DNA from: Geobacteraceae bacterium
GTDB lineage: Bacteria > Desulfobacterota > Desulfuromonadia > Geobacterales > Pseudopelobacteraceae
DNA: 64,000 bases
Direction: 5' to 3'
Assembly: GCA_013336525.1 (NCBI GenBank)
Contig: JAAXTM010000001.1
Span: 558,001 to 622,000, forward strand
Part shown: piece by piece, positions 35,275 through 45,778 of the stretch
How the letters are laid out: every line of letters starts with the position of its first letter
Position numbering within the stretch: position 1 is the first letter of the stretch
Notes under the pieces: model-generated
The model's database searches: none
What the model was told of the DNA's origin: nothing
The model's input: the letters and a program-made list of their open reading frames with translations, nothing else
Translations under genes and position numbers: made by a program

Positions 35275-36039
35275 ATGTCAAGTATCAGCATGAAGGAACT
35301 GTTGGAAGCTGGCGTCCATTTCGGTCACCAGACAAAACGCTGGAACCCCAAAATGAAGCCCTATATTTTCGGGGCACGTAACGGAATCTACATCATCGAC
35401 CTGCAGAAAACCGTCCGCTATTTCAAAACTGCGTACAGTTTTGTCAAGGAAGCCGCTCATGATGGAAGCACGGTCCTTTTTGTCGGAACCAAAAAACAGG
35501 CTCAGGATTCGGTCGCTGAAGAAGCAACCCGCTGCGGCATGCATTATGTAAACCAGCGTTGGCTGGGCGGCATGCTGACAAACTTTGCCACTGTAAAACA
35601 GAGTATCGACCGCCTGAAAAAAATCGATGCCATGTTTGAAGACGGTACCATTGAAGCCTATACCAAAAAGGAAGCACTGCAGTTTACTCGCGACCGGGAA
35701 AAGCTTCAGAAAACCCTTGGCGGGATCAAAACAATGAGCAAATTGCCTGGTGTCATGTTCGTTATTGACCCTAAAAATGAAGAGATCGCCGTCCAGGAAG
35801 CCAATAAACTTGGTATCCCTGTTGTTGCAGTAGTAGATACTAATTGTGACCCTGATCCAATCGATTATGTTATTCCGGGCAATGATGATGCTATCCGCGC
35901 CATCCGCTTACTCTCTGCCAAAATGGCCGATGCAATTCTCGAAGGAGTACAGGCACGCAAGGTAGCCCTCCAGACAGATACTGAGGGTACTGATGAATAC
36001 GCTCCCGAAGAAGTAGCAGCAGAAGTAGCTGGCGAATAA
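35275..36039 (+). CDS. rpsB: 30S ribosomal protein S2
   Basis: Late-binding protein at the 30S neck, needed for S1 docking. 254 residues. Signatures: [28 protein letters not shown] at the N-terminus (key block [16 protein letters not shown]), FVGTKKQAQ, and [20 protein letters not shown] near 185. AAAGGAG precedes the ATG. The C-terminal acidic tail is typical. First gene of a long plus-strand run. Confidence 0.99.
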   Translation: MSSISMKELLEAGVHFGHQTKRWNPKMKPYIFGARNGIYIIDLQKTVRYFKTAYSFVKEAAHDGSTVLFVGTKKQAQDSVAEEATRCGMHYVNQRWLGGMLTNFATVKQSIDRLKKIDAMFEDGTIEAYTKKEALQFTRDREKLQKTLGGIKTMSKLPGVMFVIDPKNEEIAVQEANKLGIPVVAVVDTNCDPDPIDYVIPGNDDAIRAIRLLSAKMADAILEGVQARKVALQTDTEGTDEYAPEEVAAEVAGE

Positions 36040-36082
36040 ATTCTAATAGATAATTCCTGTTGTAACAGGTGGGAGGATAGAA

Positions 36083-37018
36083 ATGGCTGTAACAGCTGCA
36101 CAGATATCTGAATTGAGAAAATCAACCGGTGCCGGGATGCTGGATTGCAAGAAGGCACTTGAACAAACTGACGGCAATTTTGATCAGGCGGTAGACTTCC
36201 TTCGTACCAAGGGGCTTGCGGCCGCATCAAAAAAAGCGGGACGCGCGGCTACTGAAGGAATGGTTGCTGCTGCCGTTTCAGAAAACAGCGATAAAGGTGT
36301 TTTGCTTGAAATAAACAGTGAAACCGACTTCGTTGCAAAGAACGAGATCTTCCAGGGTTTTGTTAAAGACATCGCAAACCATATCCTGCAGACTAATCCT
36401 GCGTCTGTTGAGGAACTTTTTGCACAACCATATTGTGGTGACAGCAGCAAATCCATCCAGATCATGCTGAATGAGGCTATTTCTGTCATCGGTGAGAACC
36501 TGCAGATCCGCCGCTTCAGCAGCTATGTCGTTCCGGGTGCAGGCGCAGTAGGTTCATACATTCACGCCGGTGGTAAAATCGGTGTTCTTGTAGAAGTTAC
36601 ATGCGACAGCGCAACTGCTGCAAAAGACCCGGCCTTTGCGACTTTTGTAAAAGATGTGGCTATGCACATAGCTGCTGCTTCACCAATGTATGTCCAGCGA
36701 TCTGAAGTAGACGCCGATGTACTTGAGCGGGAAAAGGATATATACCGTACCAAGGCACGTGAGTCCGGTAAACCTGAAAATATCGTAGAGAAGATTATCG
36801 ACGGTCAGGTTAACAAGTTCTATGCAGATATATGCCTGGTTGAGCAGCAGTTTGTCAAAGACACCGACAAGACTATCCAGCAATTGGCAGCAGAAGTCGG
36901 TAAATCACTCGGCACAACAATTACCATCACCCGCTTTACAAAATATGCCCTCGGTGAAGGTCTTGAAAAGAAAGAATGCGACTTTGCCGCTGAGGTTGCG
37001 GCAGCAGCCGGCCTTTAA
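36083..37018 (+). CDS. tsf: Translation elongation factor Ts
   Basis: Guanine-nucleotide exchange factor for EF-Tu. 311 residues, full length. The UBA-like N-terminus contains [18 protein letters not shown], followed by the core with [15 protein letters not shown] near residue 75 and [10 protein letters not shown] near 160. GGAGG stands before the ATG. It lies 43 bases after rpsB and is followed by a strong terminator. Confidence 0.99.
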   Translation: MAVTAAQISELRKSTGAGMLDCKKALEQTDGNFDQAVDFLRTKGLAAASKKAGRAATEGMVAAAVSENSDKGVLLEINSETDFVAKNEIFQGFVKDIANHILQTNPASVEELFAQPYCGDSSKSIQIMLNEAISVIGENLQIRRFSSYVVPGAGAVGSYIHAGGKIGVLVEVTCDSATAAKDPAFATFVKDVAMHIAAASPMYVQRSEVDADVLEREKDIYRTKARESGKPENIVEKIIDGQVNKFYADICLVEQQFVKDTDKTIQQLAAEVGKSLGTTITITRFTKYALGEGLEKKECDFAAEVAAAAGL

Positions 37019-37030
37019 TCCTTCATCGAA

Positions 37031-37059
37031 GCCGGCCTGAAATGGCCGGCTTTTTTTTA
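37031..37059 (+). terminator. Terminator after tsf
   Basis: GCCGGCC pairs with GGCCGGC around TGAAAT, followed by TTTTTTTT. It closes the rpsB-tsf transcript; pyrH and later genes then need a promoter between 37060 and 37133 or read-through. Confidence 0.93.
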
Positions 37060-37133
37060 TACTTTTCCCGAGTCATTCCAATATTCATCATCTTGTACTT
37101 AAGTTACGTACATCATAATTCCGGAGGCACGAC

Positions 37134-37853
37134 ATGGGCAGAAAATCCTACAGCCGGGTACTTTTGAAGCTTTCTGGTGAATCACTTGCCGGTGATCAGG
37201 GTTACGGCATTGACCCGCAGACTCTTAGCAATATCGCCAGCGAGATCAAGGAAGTTGTCGACAGCGGAGTGCAATTAGCGCTTGTCATAGGTGGCGGCAA
37301 CATCTTCCGCGGCCTCACTGCCTCTTCCAAAGGGATGGATCGCTCAAGCGCCGACCACATGGGGATGTTAGCCACAGTCATAAATTCGTTGGCAATGCAG
37401 GATGCCCTTGAAAAACAGGGCGTTTCGACCCGTGTCCAGACGGCTATAGCTATGCAGGAGGTGGCAGAGCCGTATATTCGCCGTCGGGCTATGAGACACC
37501 TTGAAAAGGGGAGAGTTGTGATATTCGGTGCCGGCACCGGAAATCCTTATTTCACAACCGACACAGCTGCAAGCTTAAGGGCCATGGAGATTAACGCCCA
37601 GGTCATCCTTAAGGGGACTAAAGTGGATGGCATCTACACTGCCGATCCCAAAAAAGATCCCGACGCGGTCAAAATATCTAAACTGTCCTATATTGAAGTT
37701 CTTAAAAAAGGGTTGCAGGTTATGGATGCCACTGCTATTTCACTCTGCATGGACAACAATCTGCCAATTATTGTTTTTGATCTGACAACAGAAGGTAATA
37801 TTAAAAAAGTTATCTTCGGTGAAGAGATCGGTACCATCGTACAAGGAGAATAA
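37134..37853 (+). CDS. pyrH: UMP kinase
   Basis: Phosphorylates UMP to UDP; hexameric, amino-acid-kinase fold. 239 residues. [20 protein letters not shown] at the N-terminus, the GGGNIFRGL loop near 53, [16 protein letters not shown] near 128 and [13 protein letters not shown] near 165 are typical. GGAGG precedes the ATG. It stands two bases before frr in the usual order. Confidence 0.98.
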   Translation: MGRKSYSRVLLKLSGESLAGDQGYGIDPQTLSNIASEIKEVVDSGVQLALVIGGGNIFRGLTASSKGMDRSSADHMGMLATVINSLAMQDALEKQGVSTRVQTAIAMQEVAEPYIRRRAMRHLEKGRVVIFGAGTGNPYFTTDTAASLRAMEINAQVILKGTKVDGIYTADPKKDPDAVKISKLSYIEVLKKGLQVMDATAISLCMDNNLPIIVFDLTTEGNIKKVIFGEEIGTIVQGE

Positions 37854-37855
37854 AC

Positions 37856-38413
37856 ATGCCAAAGAACGTGCTTGATGACATGAAGATCCATATGGAAAAG
37901 ACTTTAGGGGTTCTAAAAAATGAATTCCAGAAGATCCGTACCGGACGTGCAACTACCGGTATTCTTGATTCTGTAACTATTGAATATTACGGCAACACCT
38001 CGTCGCTGAGCCAGGTTGCAACTCTAGCAGTTCCAGAAGCGCGTACGATTACTATCACCCCATGGGAGGCTAAAATAATCCCGGCTATCGAGAAGGCTAT
38101 CATGAACGCCAATATCGGTTTGACACCTTCTAACGACGGTAAGTCAATTCGCCTTAATCTTCCGCCACTGACCGAAGAACGCCGTAAAGAGATTGTAAAA
38201 GGGCTAAAAAAGAAGGCTGAAGATGACAAGATAGCTATAAGAAACATCCGCCGTGACGCAATTGACAAGCTGAAAAGACTGGAAAAAGATAAAGCCATTA
38301 CAGAAGACGAATTGAAAAAGTATGAAAAAGATGTTCAGGACATTACCAAAAGCTTCGAATTGAAAATGGATGAGGCCGTTGCACATAAAGAGAAAGAGGT
38401 TCTGGAAGTTTGA
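37856..38413 (+). CDS. frr: Ribosome recycling factor
   Basis: With EF-G splits post-termination ribosomes. 185 residues, exact family length. Features: helix with LGVLKNEFQKIRTGRATTGIL, YYGNTSSLSQVATLAVPEART, and PPLTEERRKEIVKGLKKKAED. An AAGGAGAATAA site covers the pyrH stop. Its TGA overlaps the ATG of uppS (TGATG). Confidence 0.99.
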   Translation: MPKNVLDDMKIHMEKTLGVLKNEFQKIRTGRATTGILDSVTIEYYGNTSSLSQVATLAVPEARTITITPWEAKIIPAIEKAIMNANIGLTPSNDGKSIRLNLPPLTEERRKEIVKGLKKKAEDDKIAIRNIRRDAIDKLKRLEKDKAITEDELKKYEKDVQDITKSFELKMDEAVAHKEKEVLEV

Positions 38414-39168
38414 TGAAGCCGCTTGAATCACAAAAACTGCCGACCCATCTGGCAGTTATAATGGATGGTAACGGTCGCTGGGCACAGCAGCGTATGCTCA
38501 AACGTATTGTCGGGCATCAGCGAGGCGCCGAAACGGTTAAAATGGTTGTTGAGCAGTCGTCCCTGCTTGGAATCAAATACCTGACCCTGTTCGCGTTCTC
38601 CTCAGAAAACTGGTCCAGGCCTGCTATTGAAGTGCGAGCATTGATGACTCTGCTAAAAAAGTACATCCGCCAGGAAACTGCGCGTATGATGCGCAAGAAT
38701 ATCCGCTATAACGTCATTGGCAATCGCCGTGATCTCCCGGATGATGTCAACGAGACACTGGAAGAAGCCATCCGCAAAACCGCCGCTAACACCGGAATGG
38801 TATTGACTCTCGCTCTCTCATACGGCGGTCGCCAGGAATTGTGCCGGGCTGCTACCCGCCTTGCACAGGATGCCGTTGATGGTAAATTATCTGTAGATGA
38901 CATTACTACTGAACTTTTCGACAGTTATCTGGATACCGGCGGACTACCTGACCCGGATTTCCTGATCAGGACCAGTGGTGAGATGCGTATCAGCAACTTC
39001 CTACTCTGGCAACTAGCTTATACGGAGCTTTATTTTACCGATACCAACTGGCCCGACTTTACCATTAATGAACTCCACAAAGCACTTGCCGACTATCAGT
39101 CGCGGGAACGGCGGTTCGGAATGACAGGCGACCAGATAACTGAAAGGGGCGGCCTATCAAACGCCTGA
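38413..39168 (+). CDS. uppS: Undecaprenyl pyrophosphate synthase
   Basis: Cis-prenyltransferase that makes the C55 lipid carrier for cell-wall and O-antigen synthesis. 251 residues from the ATG at 38413, which overlaps the frr stop. Substrate motif LAVIMDGNGRWAQQR near residue 16, FAFSSENWSRP near 71, and DPDFLIRTSGEMRISNFLLWQLAYTELYFTDTNWPDF near 187 (core RTSGEMRISNFLLWQ). The 3' end overlaps the start of cdsA by 13 bases in another frame. Confidence 0.98.
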   Translation: MKPLESQKLPTHLAVIMDGNGRWAQQRMLKRIVGHQRGAETVKMVVEQSSLLGIKYLTLFAFSSENWSRPAIEVRALMTLLKKYIRQETARMMRKNIRYNVIGNRRDLPDDVNETLEEAIRKTAANTGMVLTLALSYGGRQELCRAATRLAQDAVDGKLSVDDITTELFDSYLDTGGLPDPDFLIRTSGEMRISNFLLWQLAYTELYFTDTNWPDFTINELHKALADYQSRERRFGMTGDQITERGGLSNA

Positions 39169-39950
39169 TCTCTGCGATCATCCTGTTACCAATCGTCGCC
39201 TTTATCATACTAAAAGGGGGTACGTTTCTTTTTGCCTGCCTTTTAGCTCTGATTTCCTCTATTGGCATTACTGAATTCTATCGCATGGCTCTACCGGAAC
39301 GGACTTTGGAACGATGGCTGGCTTCTCTTGCCGGATCGGTACTGGTTTTTATGCCGCTGGCAGGCGATGGCAAGCTGCTTTTTCCATGCATTGGCCTCCT
39401 TTTTATCGGATTTTCACTATTGTTTTTGTTCCGTGTCCGTACCATTAGCACTGCCGCCAGCGAAGTAGCCTTTGCACTGTTAGCGTTCCTGTACATCCCT
39501 TTTTTGTTGATGCACATGGTTCTGCTGCGGCAGACGACCTTCGGCATTCAGTGGCTGTTTGTTATCATGCTTATCGTCATGACCAACGACTCGGCAGCCT
39601 ATTACACAGGATGTGCTTTTGGCAAACACCGTCTGTACCCTTTGGTAAGCCCCAAAAAAAGTATTGAAGGAGCGGTAGGTGGCCTCATAGGCAGCCTCTG
39701 CGGCACCCTGCTTGCTAAATTCACCTTTTTCCAGCAATTGACACTTATTGATGCTGTTGCCACCGCTCTTGTCGTAGGTGTGGTTGGCCAGGCCGGAGAT
39801 TTGTTCGAGTCGCTGTTAAAACGGAGCTTTGGCGTAAAGGATTCAGGGACGATTATTCCGGGGCATGGCGGAGTGCTTGACCGTCTTGACAGCATCCTCT
39901 TCGCCGCCCCGGTCACCTACTATTACGTTCTCTTCTTTTTTAAAGGTTAA
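39156..39950 (+). CDS. cdsA: Phosphatidate cytidylyltransferase
   Basis: Makes CDP-diacylglycerol, the precursor of membrane phospholipids. 264 residues if started at the ATC at 39156. From there the frame reads IKRLISAIILLPIVAFIILK, the family N-terminus with its first membrane helices. The first in-frame ATG is at 39285 and would remove 43 residues. No ATG, GTG or TTG lies between the in-frame stop and 39285. AAAGGGG stands eight bases before the ATC. About seven hydrophobic segments and the signature VSPKKSIEGAVGG plus DSGTIIPGHGGVLDRLDSI are present. Order uppS-cdsA-dxr is standard. Confidence 0.9.
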   Translation: MKRLISAIILLPIVAFIILKGGTFLFACLLALISSIGITEFYRMALPERTLERWLASLAGSVLVFMPLAGDGKLLFPCIGLLFIGFSLLFLFRVRTISTAASEVAFALLAFLYIPFLLMHMVLLRQTTFGIQWLFVIMLIVMTNDSAAYYTGCAFGKHRLYPLVSPKKSIEGAVGGLIGSLCGTLLAKFTFFQQLTLIDAVATALVVGVVGQAGDLFESLLKRSFGVKDSGTIIPGHGGVLDRLDSILFAAPVTYYYVLFFFKG

Positions 39951-39953
39951 CCC

Positions 39954-41114
39954 ATGAAAAGCATCTCTATCCTTGGCTCTACCGGTTCAATAGGAGTCAG
40001 TGCTCTCGAAATCATCAGCGCACACCCAGACCGTTTTCGGGTTATTGCCCTGACAGCCGGTAAAAATCTGGAACTTTTTGTGCGGCAGATCAAACAGTTT
40101 TCGCCACGGATTGCTGTCGTTGCCTCAGCTGAGGATGTTCCCCGCCTGAAAGATCTTTGCAGCGGTCTGGATGTGACCATTCTGGGCGGCGTAGAGGGTT
40201 TGATAGCTGCGGCTACAGCTGATGAAACCGAAATGGTTGTGGCAGCAATTGTCGGTGCTGCCGGCCTGGTTCCTACAGCCGCCGCCATTAGAGCCCGCAA
40301 GGATATAGCACTGGCCAACAAGGAGACTCTGGTTACAGCGGGTCATCTCTTCATGGATCTTGTTGCAGAGTACGGAGTCAGGCTATTTCCGGTTGATAGC
40401 GAACATAGCGCTATTTTTCAATCGATTGAGGGACACCGCAATGAGGACATTCAGAAGATAATACTGACAGCATCTGGAGGCCCTTTTCTAAAAACACCGG
40501 CTTCGGAACTTTCAAATGTTACCGTTCGTGATGCCCTCAACCACCCCAACTGGAACATGGGTAAAAAGATCACCATCGATTCGGCCTCCATGATGAATAA
40601 AGGGCTTGAGGTAATCGAGGCCCGCTGGTTGTTTAATACTCCAGTAGATAAGATACAGGTAAATATTCACCCACAGAGCATCATTCACTCAATGGTTGAG
40701 TATGTTGATGGCTGTGTCATTGCTCAACTCGGTACTCCGGATATGAAAGCCCCCATCGCTTATGCGCTTGCCTACCCGGAAAGAATTACGACCGGCGTCA
40801 AGCCGTTGGATTTAACAGCATTTTCAGGCCTAACCTTTTTTAACCCTGATCGCGACAAGTTCCGCTGCCTGGATCTCGCCTATCGCGCTATAAAATCCGG
40901 AGAAAGCATGCCTGCCGTCATGAATGCCGCCAACGAAATTGCTGTTGCAGAGTTTCTGGAGGGACGTATCGGCTTCACCCAGATCGCTGAGACTATTGAA
41001 CGCACAATGGATGCCCACACCGCACACGATCTGCAATCCATAGAAGAAGTATTGAAGGCTGACCTCTGGGGCAGAGAGACCGCCCGAGAAATCTGCAAGG
41101 GGATGGTACACTGA
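39954..41114 (+). CDS. dxr: 1-deoxy-D-xylulose 5-phosphate reductoisomerase
   Basis: Second step of the methylerythritol phosphate route to isoprenoids, NADPH and divalent metal dependent. 386 residues. NADPH motif [13 protein letters not shown] at residue 6, [12 protein letters not shown] near 119, metal ligands in [11 protein letters not shown] near 147, and [23 protein letters not shown] near 200 (core [15 protein letters not shown]). Three bases after cdsA, one before rseP. It supplies precursors for UppS made by the same gene run. Confidence 0.98.
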   Translation: MKSISILGSTGSIGVSALEIISAHPDRFRVIALTAGKNLELFVRQIKQFSPRIAVVASAEDVPRLKDLCSGLDVTILGGVEGLIAAATADETEMVVAAIVGAAGLVPTAAAIRARKDIALANKETLVTAGHLFMDLVAEYGVRLFPVDSEHSAIFQSIEGHRNEDIQKIILTASGGPFLKTPASELSNVTVRDALNHPNWNMGKKITIDSASMMNKGLEVIEARWLFNTPVDKIQVNIHPQSIIHSMVEYVDGCVIAQLGTPDMKAPIAYALAYPERITTGVKPLDLTAFSGLTFFNPDRDKFRCLDLAYRAIKSGESMPAVMNAANEIAVAEFLEGRIGFTQIAETIERTMDAHTAHDLQSIEEVLKADLWGRETAREICKGMVH

Positions 41115-41115
41115 C

Positions 41116-42258
41116 ATGACCGTTATTTATGCAATTATAGTTTTAGGTATTTTGATCTTTGTCCATGAACTAGGGCACTTCCTGCTGGCCAAGATGATGG
41201 GGGTCAGCGTCGAAAAGTTTTCACTCGGTTTTGGTCCCAAACTGATCGGTACGAAAATAGGTGAGACCGAATATCTCCTTTCGGCTTTCCCGCTGGGTGG
41301 ATATGTAAAGATGTTCGGAGAGGGGGGATACATCGAGGGGGGTGAAATTCATAACCCCGGTGGAGTTGACAAAGCTCCTGCCGATGAGTTCCCCCATGGA
41401 TCTCTTCATGAAATGACAGCTGCGGAAAAGGCACGTTCGTTTGCCCACAAACCGGTGCTGGCACGAATTGCAATCGTCATGGCCGGACCGGTTTTCAATC
41501 TGCTCTTCGCGTGGCTAATCTTCATAGTACTTTCAATGATCGGGGTCCCTACCGTTACACCTAAAATTGGCGAAGCCCTTAAAGACAAACCTGCCGCAAA
41601 AGCCGGCATACAAAAGGGTGATGTCATTACCGCCATTAACAATAAACCTGTAAAACAGTGGGATCAAATTGCCGAAGGCGTAGCCGCCAGCAAAGGGCAG
41701 CCGCTCACTCTGTCGGTCAAGCGTGACAGCAGGGAAATTTCATTCACCATCACTCCTGAACCCCGTGTCACAAAAAACCTGTTCGGAGAGAAGGTCAATG
41801 GCTATGCAATCGGAGTCGCCTCGGCAGGTGAAATCGTTACCGAGCATTTTAATCCTTTTGAGGCGGTAATTAAAGGGACCGAGCAGACCTGGAAAGTCAT
41901 TGACCTGACAGTCATGTCACTGGTTAAAATGGCACAACGTATTGTTCCCATGGAGAGCGTCGGCGGCCCTATCATGATCGCCAAGATGGCGGGAGACATG
42001 GCAGAAGCCGGGGGCACCAGCTTCCTGGCGTTCATGGCGCTGCTCTCTATTAATCTTGGGGTACTCAACCTGCTGCCGGTGCCGGTACTTGATGGCGGTC
42101 ATCTGCTTTTCTATTTTATGGAGTTAATCTTCCGGCGACCGGTTCCGCAAAAGATTCGTGAATACGCCCAGCAGTTCGGGATGGTGTTGTTGCTGGGGCT
42201 AATGGTTCTGGCCTTCTACAATGATATCATCAGGTATTTTGTCACCCGCCAGGGGTAG
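41116..42258 (+). CDS. rseP: Site-2 intramembrane metalloprotease RseP
   Basis: Zinc protease that cuts membrane-bound regulators in the envelope stress response. 380 residues. The first membrane segment has the active-site motif HELGHFLLAK (HExxH). One PDZ domain (about 150-215, PAAKAGIQKGDVITAINN) follows, whereas E. coli RseP has two. The second metal motif is in NLLPVPVLDGGHLLFY near 330. A single PDZ is common outside gamma-proteobacteria. No anti-sigma substrate is visible nearby. Confidence 0.96.
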   Translation: MTVIYAIIVLGILIFVHELGHFLLAKMMGVSVEKFSLGFGPKLIGTKIGETEYLLSAFPLGGYVKMFGEGGYIEGGEIHNPGGVDKAPADEFPHGSLHEMTAAEKARSFAHKPVLARIAIVMAGPVFNLLFAWLIFIVLSMIGVPTVTPKIGEALKDKPAAKAGIQKGDVITAINNKPVKQWDQIAEGVAASKGQPLTLSVKRDSREISFTITPEPRVTKNLFGEKVNGYAIGVASAGEIVTEHFNPFEAVIKGTEQTWKVIDLTVMSLVKMAQRIVPMESVGGPIMIAKMAGDMAEAGGTSFLAFMALLSINLGVLNLLPVPVLDGGHLLFYFMELIFRRPVPQKIREYAQQFGMVLLLGLMVLAFYNDIIRYFVTRQG

Positions 42259-42260
42259 TG

Positions 42261-42962
42261 ATGAACATTCTTGCCATAGATACATCAACATCATTTGCAA
42301 GTATTGCAATAGGTGTTGGCGAACAGATCGTTGCCGAATCATTGCTCAACACAAACCGAACACTTTCTGCCCGACTTGTACCGGAAATTGAGCGTCTTCT
42401 GGCAACCGCAGGGCTGGCAATAGCGGATATCGACTTATTTGCTTCTGCCATCGGCCCCGGTTCATTCACCGGAGTGCGAGGAGGTATCGCTACAATTCAG
42501 GGACTGGCGCTTGCCGGCGCAAAACCATGCGCCGGATTTTCATCGCTTGCCATGTTGGCTATGAATTTTTCTCTCTCCAAGTCATTAATATGCCCTATGC
42601 TTGATGCCCGCAAAGGCGAAATTTATGCCGCGCTTTATGACTGTTCATCCCCACTTCCCTCCCCTGTTATTAACGATAGCGTCCTGCCTCCTGCGGCATT
42701 TATAGACAATATTACTGCCGTGACCAAAGAACCGGTCATTTTTGTTGGAGACGGCGCCTTACTCTATCATGCACAGATTGCAGAAAAGCTGGGTGAACAG
42801 GCGGTTTTTGCCCCCTTTTCCCTCCACTCACCCCATTCCGCCAACGGTGTCCTGTTGGCGTTGCATGCATCCAAATATGGCGTATTATTGGAACCATCAC
42901 AACTGCTGCCTGCCTACCTGCGTGCGTCCGATGCCGAACTGATGAAGGTAAAGGCGGCTTGA
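42261..42962 (+). CDS. tsaB: tRNA threonylcarbamoyladenosine subunit TsaB
   Basis: ASKHA-fold partner of TsaD in making t6A on ANN-decoding tRNAs. 233 residues from the ATG at 42261, with AGGGG ahead. Motifs: ILAIDTSTSFASIAIG at the N-terminus and AIGPGSFTGVRGGIATIQGLA near 70. A weak GTG start three bases upstream is less likely. Two bases after rseP, ending the run begun by pyrH. Confidence 0.95.
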   Translation: MNILAIDTSTSFASIAIGVGEQIVAESLLNTNRTLSARLVPEIERLLATAGLAIADIDLFASAIGPGSFTGVRGGIATIQGLALAGAKPCAGFSSLAMLAMNFSLSKSLICPMLDARKGEIYAALYDCSSPLPSPVINDSVLPPAAFIDNITAVTKEPVIFVGDGALLYHAQIAEKLGEQAVFAPFSLHSPHSANGVLLALHASKYGVLLEPSQLLPAYLRASDAELMKVKAA

Positions 42963-43026
42963 CAGATCTCGCCTGATGTATTGATGAAAGCGGCCTATAT
43001 TACAACCCTGATGAACTGGAGAGAAT

Positions 43027-44481
43027 ATGAAACTGATTATTCCGGTTATAGCCACATTGATCCTTGTCTTTTCAACTTCAGGAGTTGTGCAAGCAGCACC
43101 CTTGAAAACCCATGTTGAGCAGTTCAATGTCGTCAACGCTCCCAACAATGAAAATCTCAAACAAACACTCCAGGGCATTCTGACTTCGCGCCTTAGCCCT
43201 GATCTGGTCCAACTGGTTGAAAAACCGGATCAGGCCGAACTTCTTGTTATCGGCAGTTATGCTCTGTTCGGGAAGATGTTCAGCCTCGATGTTCTCATTA
43301 AGAACAAGGGCAACGGAGGCTTAATCAAGGTTTTTGAGCAGGGGGAAGGTCAGGAAGACGTTATCCCTGCGCTAGGAAGGCTTGCACGAAAGATCGATGC
43401 TGAACTGGCGAAGATTCCGGTTTCTGTGCCACTCCCAATCTCACCTGTCGCATCACAGATAACCGTGAAAGAGAAATATGTACTTCATACAGACCCCTCC
43501 ACAAAAGATTCACAAGACAGTTGGTCAAGCACTCCACTGGATGGAGCATTCAGCAGTATTGCGATGGGGCGTACCAGCGCTGCAGGAGAACGGGAACTTT
43601 TCATAGCCGGTGAACAGACTGTACGGGCATACATAAAGGGAAGCGGATTGAATCTGGTTGCCGAAATTACAATTCCAGCCACCGGAAAGATTCTTGCCAT
43701 CGATACAGCAGATCTTGACAGAGACAGCTCACCGGAACTGTACGTTACCATCATAGATAGAAAAATGCCCCGTTCGCGCGTATATCAATTTAACGGAACA
43801 GCCTTTGTTGTGATTGCAGAAAACCTGCCATGGTTCTTTCGTGGTATCGGCCATGACGTCACCTCCCGCACTATCTACGCTCAGGAAATAGACAACGACG
43901 GGAAATACTATGGAGATGTAAAAGAGCTGTCGAAATCAAATACCCGCTTCACAGCTGTAAAGCCTCTCAAACTGCCCCGTTCGGCAAACATCTTCAACTT
44001 CAATCGCATTACAGAAGCCTCAGGCAAAGACATTTTTATCGCGCTGGATGAGGATGGTTATCTTGTCGTGTATTCATCTGCCGACAGTGAAGTATGGAAA
44101 AGCGGAGAAAAATATGGTGGCTCGGAAAGCTTTTTTAATAACGAATCACATTCAAACTCACGCTCCAGCAGGGACACCAATAGGTGGATGTTTCTTGAAC
44201 AGAGAATTATGCTGCTGAAGGACGGAACACTGATCGTTCCACGCAACGAAGGCACTCTCGGCTTTGGAAACATCAGGAATTTCGACAAACACTCCCTGTT
44301 CGCGTTCGAGTGGACCGGTGCCGTACTCAAAGAAAAGTGGCATACACGCCGGTCGACCGGCTACCTTGCCGATTACGCCTTTGATCAGGCTTCCAGAGAG
44401 GTTTTGCTGCTGGAAGTAGTTCAGAAGCCTGGGCTCTTTAACAAAGGGAAGTCCGTAATATCAATTAACAGAATCGATTAG
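43027..44481 (+). CDS. Exported FG-GAP/VCBS-type beta-propeller protein
   Basis: 484 residues with a signal peptide (MKLIIPVIATLILVFSTSGV, cleavage near VQA-AP). Residues about 25-120 form a helix-strand domain with QAELLVIGSYALFG, similar in pattern to a family that measures redox or lipoprotein partners, not assigned. From about 160 on, repeated DxDxDxxxE stretches occur (DTADLDRDSSPELYVT, QEIDNDGKYYGDV), typical of FG-GAP/VCBS calcium-binding blades. Probably periplasmic or surface-bound; role unknown. It is followed by a GC-rich hairpin. Confidence 0.78.
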   Translation: MKLIIPVIATLILVFSTSGVVQAAPLKTHVEQFNVVNAPNNENLKQTLQGILTSRLSPDLVQLVEKPDQAELLVIGSYALFGKMFSLDVLIKNKGNGGLIKVFEQGEGQEDVIPALGRLARKIDAELAKIPVSVPLPISPVASQITVKEKYVLHTDPSTKDSQDSWSSTPLDGAFSSIAMGRTSAAGERELFIAGEQTVRAYIKGSGLNLVAEITIPATGKILAIDTADLDRDSSPELYVTIIDRKMPRSRVYQFNGTAFVVIAENLPWFFRGIGHDVTSRTIYAQEIDNDGKYYGDVKELSKSNTRFTAVKPLKLPRSANIFNFNRITEASGKDIFIALDEDGYLVVYSSADSEVWKSGEKYGGSESFFNNESHSNSRSSRDTNRWMFLEQRIMLLKDGTLIVPRNEGTLGFGNIRNFDKHSLFAFEWTGAVLKEKWHTRRSTGYLADYAFDQASREVLLLEVVQKPGLFNKGKSVISINRID

Positions 44482-44489
44482 GGCAGTCG

Positions 44490-44522
44490 GGGGGGGGAGC
44501 AACCGCTGAAAGCAGCTCCCCC
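44490..44522 (+). terminator. GC-rich hairpin after the FG-GAP gene
   Basis: GGGGGGGAGC pairs with GCTCCCCCC around AACCGCTGAAAGCA. Only a short T-run follows (GTTTTACC), so termination may be partial. Confidence 0.6.
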
Positions 44523-44546
44523 CGCTGAATAGTTTTACCCCTCCAT

Positions 44547-44574
44547 TTGTACAATCAACCGTCCCTGCTATACT
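44547..44574 (+). promoter_or_regulatory. Promoter of sucCD
   Basis: TTGTAC, 16 bases, TATACT with TG one base ahead (extended -10). Transcription would begin near 44581, about 25 bases before the sucC start. Confidence 0.62.
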
Positions 44575-44605
44575 TAAGATAAATCCTTCCGCTGGAGGAT
44601 ACGCC

Positions 44606-45775
44606 ATGAATATTCATGAGTATCAGGCCAAGGAAATTCTCAACAATTATGGCATCCCGATTCCGCGCGGACTCGTGGCGCTGACATCCGACCAAGTTGA
44701 GCGAGCCGCCAAAATGATGGGTGGACGATGTGTCATCAAGGCGCAGATATATGCCGGCGGTCGTGGTAAAGCCGGCGGCATAAGACTGATACATCATCCG
44801 GAAGAAGCTCAAGAATATGCCAAGGAGCTTTTTGGGCGCACTCTGGTTACCAAACAGACCGGACCACAGGGCCTGAAGGTACGCCGCATCCTGGTGGAAG
44901 AGGCGGTAGAGATCGCCAGCGAGTTTTATCTTTCCATTTCGCTCGACCGGAAAAGTTCCCGCTATATACTGATTGCCTCCGCAGAAGGCGGCATCGACAT
45001 TGAAGATGTTGCAAGCAGGAACCGGGACAAAATCCTTACCCTCACAATTGACCCGTTTACCGGCCTGCGCCCCTACCAGGCACGCAAGATTGCCCTGGCA
45101 CTCGGGCTTACAGGAACGATCTGTGAGGACTGCGTCGAATTGATACTTAACCTGTACAGAGCCTGTCAGGAAAAAGATTGTTCACTGATCGAAATCAATC
45201 CGCTGGTGGTGACCAGGGCCGGTTGGCTGATAGCCATGGACGCCAAGATCACATTTGACGACAACGCCGTCTATCGACATCGCGAATATCCTGACATGGT
45301 TGATTATTCCCAGCTCGACCCGCTGGAGATCAATGCCGCCAAGTATGACCTTGCCTACATCAAACTATCCGGCACGATAGGGTGCCTGGTCAACGGTGCC
45401 GGACTGGCGATGGCAACTCTAGATGTGTTGCATGAGTGCGGCGGCAAACCGGCAAACTTTCTGGATGTAGGGGGCGGAGCGACTCGCGAGAAAGTAGCGG
45501 AGGCATTCAGGATAATCCTGCAGGATTGTGATGTAAAAGGGATCTTCGTCAACATTTTCGGCGGTATCATGCGTTGTGATGTTATCGCACAGGGGATTAC
45601 TGAGGCAGCCAGTGCGGCCGGATGCACCCTGCCGATAGTTGTTCGCATGGACGGCAGCAATGTTGAGGAAGGAAAAAAACTGCTTCAGGAATCCGGCCTG
45701 AACGTACAGATAGGCAAATCACTCGGAGATGGCGCCGCCAAAATAGTGAAGATGCTTGGGGATGAGGTGCGATAG
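44606..45775 (+). CDS. sucC: Succinyl-CoA ligase, beta subunit
   Basis: Converts succinyl-CoA, phosphate and NDP to succinate, CoA and NTP in the citric acid cycle. 389 residues. [22 protein letters not shown] at the start, ATP-grasp domain with [13 protein letters not shown] near residue 46, EINPLVVT near 193, and the C-terminal [19 protein letters not shown] plus [21 protein letters not shown] precedes the ATG. Three bases separate it from sucD. Confidence 0.97.
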   Translation: MNIHEYQAKEILNNYGIPIPRGLVALTSDQVERAAKMMGGRCVIKAQIYAGGRGKAGGIRLIHHPEEAQEYAKELFGRTLVTKQTGPQGLKVRRILVEEAVEIASEFYLSISLDRKSSRYILIASAEGGIDIEDVASRNRDKILTLTIDPFTGLRPYQARKIALALGLTGTICEDCVELILNLYRACQEKDCSLIEINPLVVTRAGWLIAMDAKITFDDNAVYRHREYPDMVDYSQLDPLEINAAKYDLAYIKLSGTIGCLVNGAGLAMATLDVLHECGGKPANFLDVGGGATREKVAEAFRIILQDCDVKGIFVNIFGGIMRCDVIAQGITEAASAAGCTLPIVVRMDGSNVEEGKKLLQESGLNVQIGKSLGDGAAKIVKMLGDEVR

Positions 45776-45778
45776 GCC

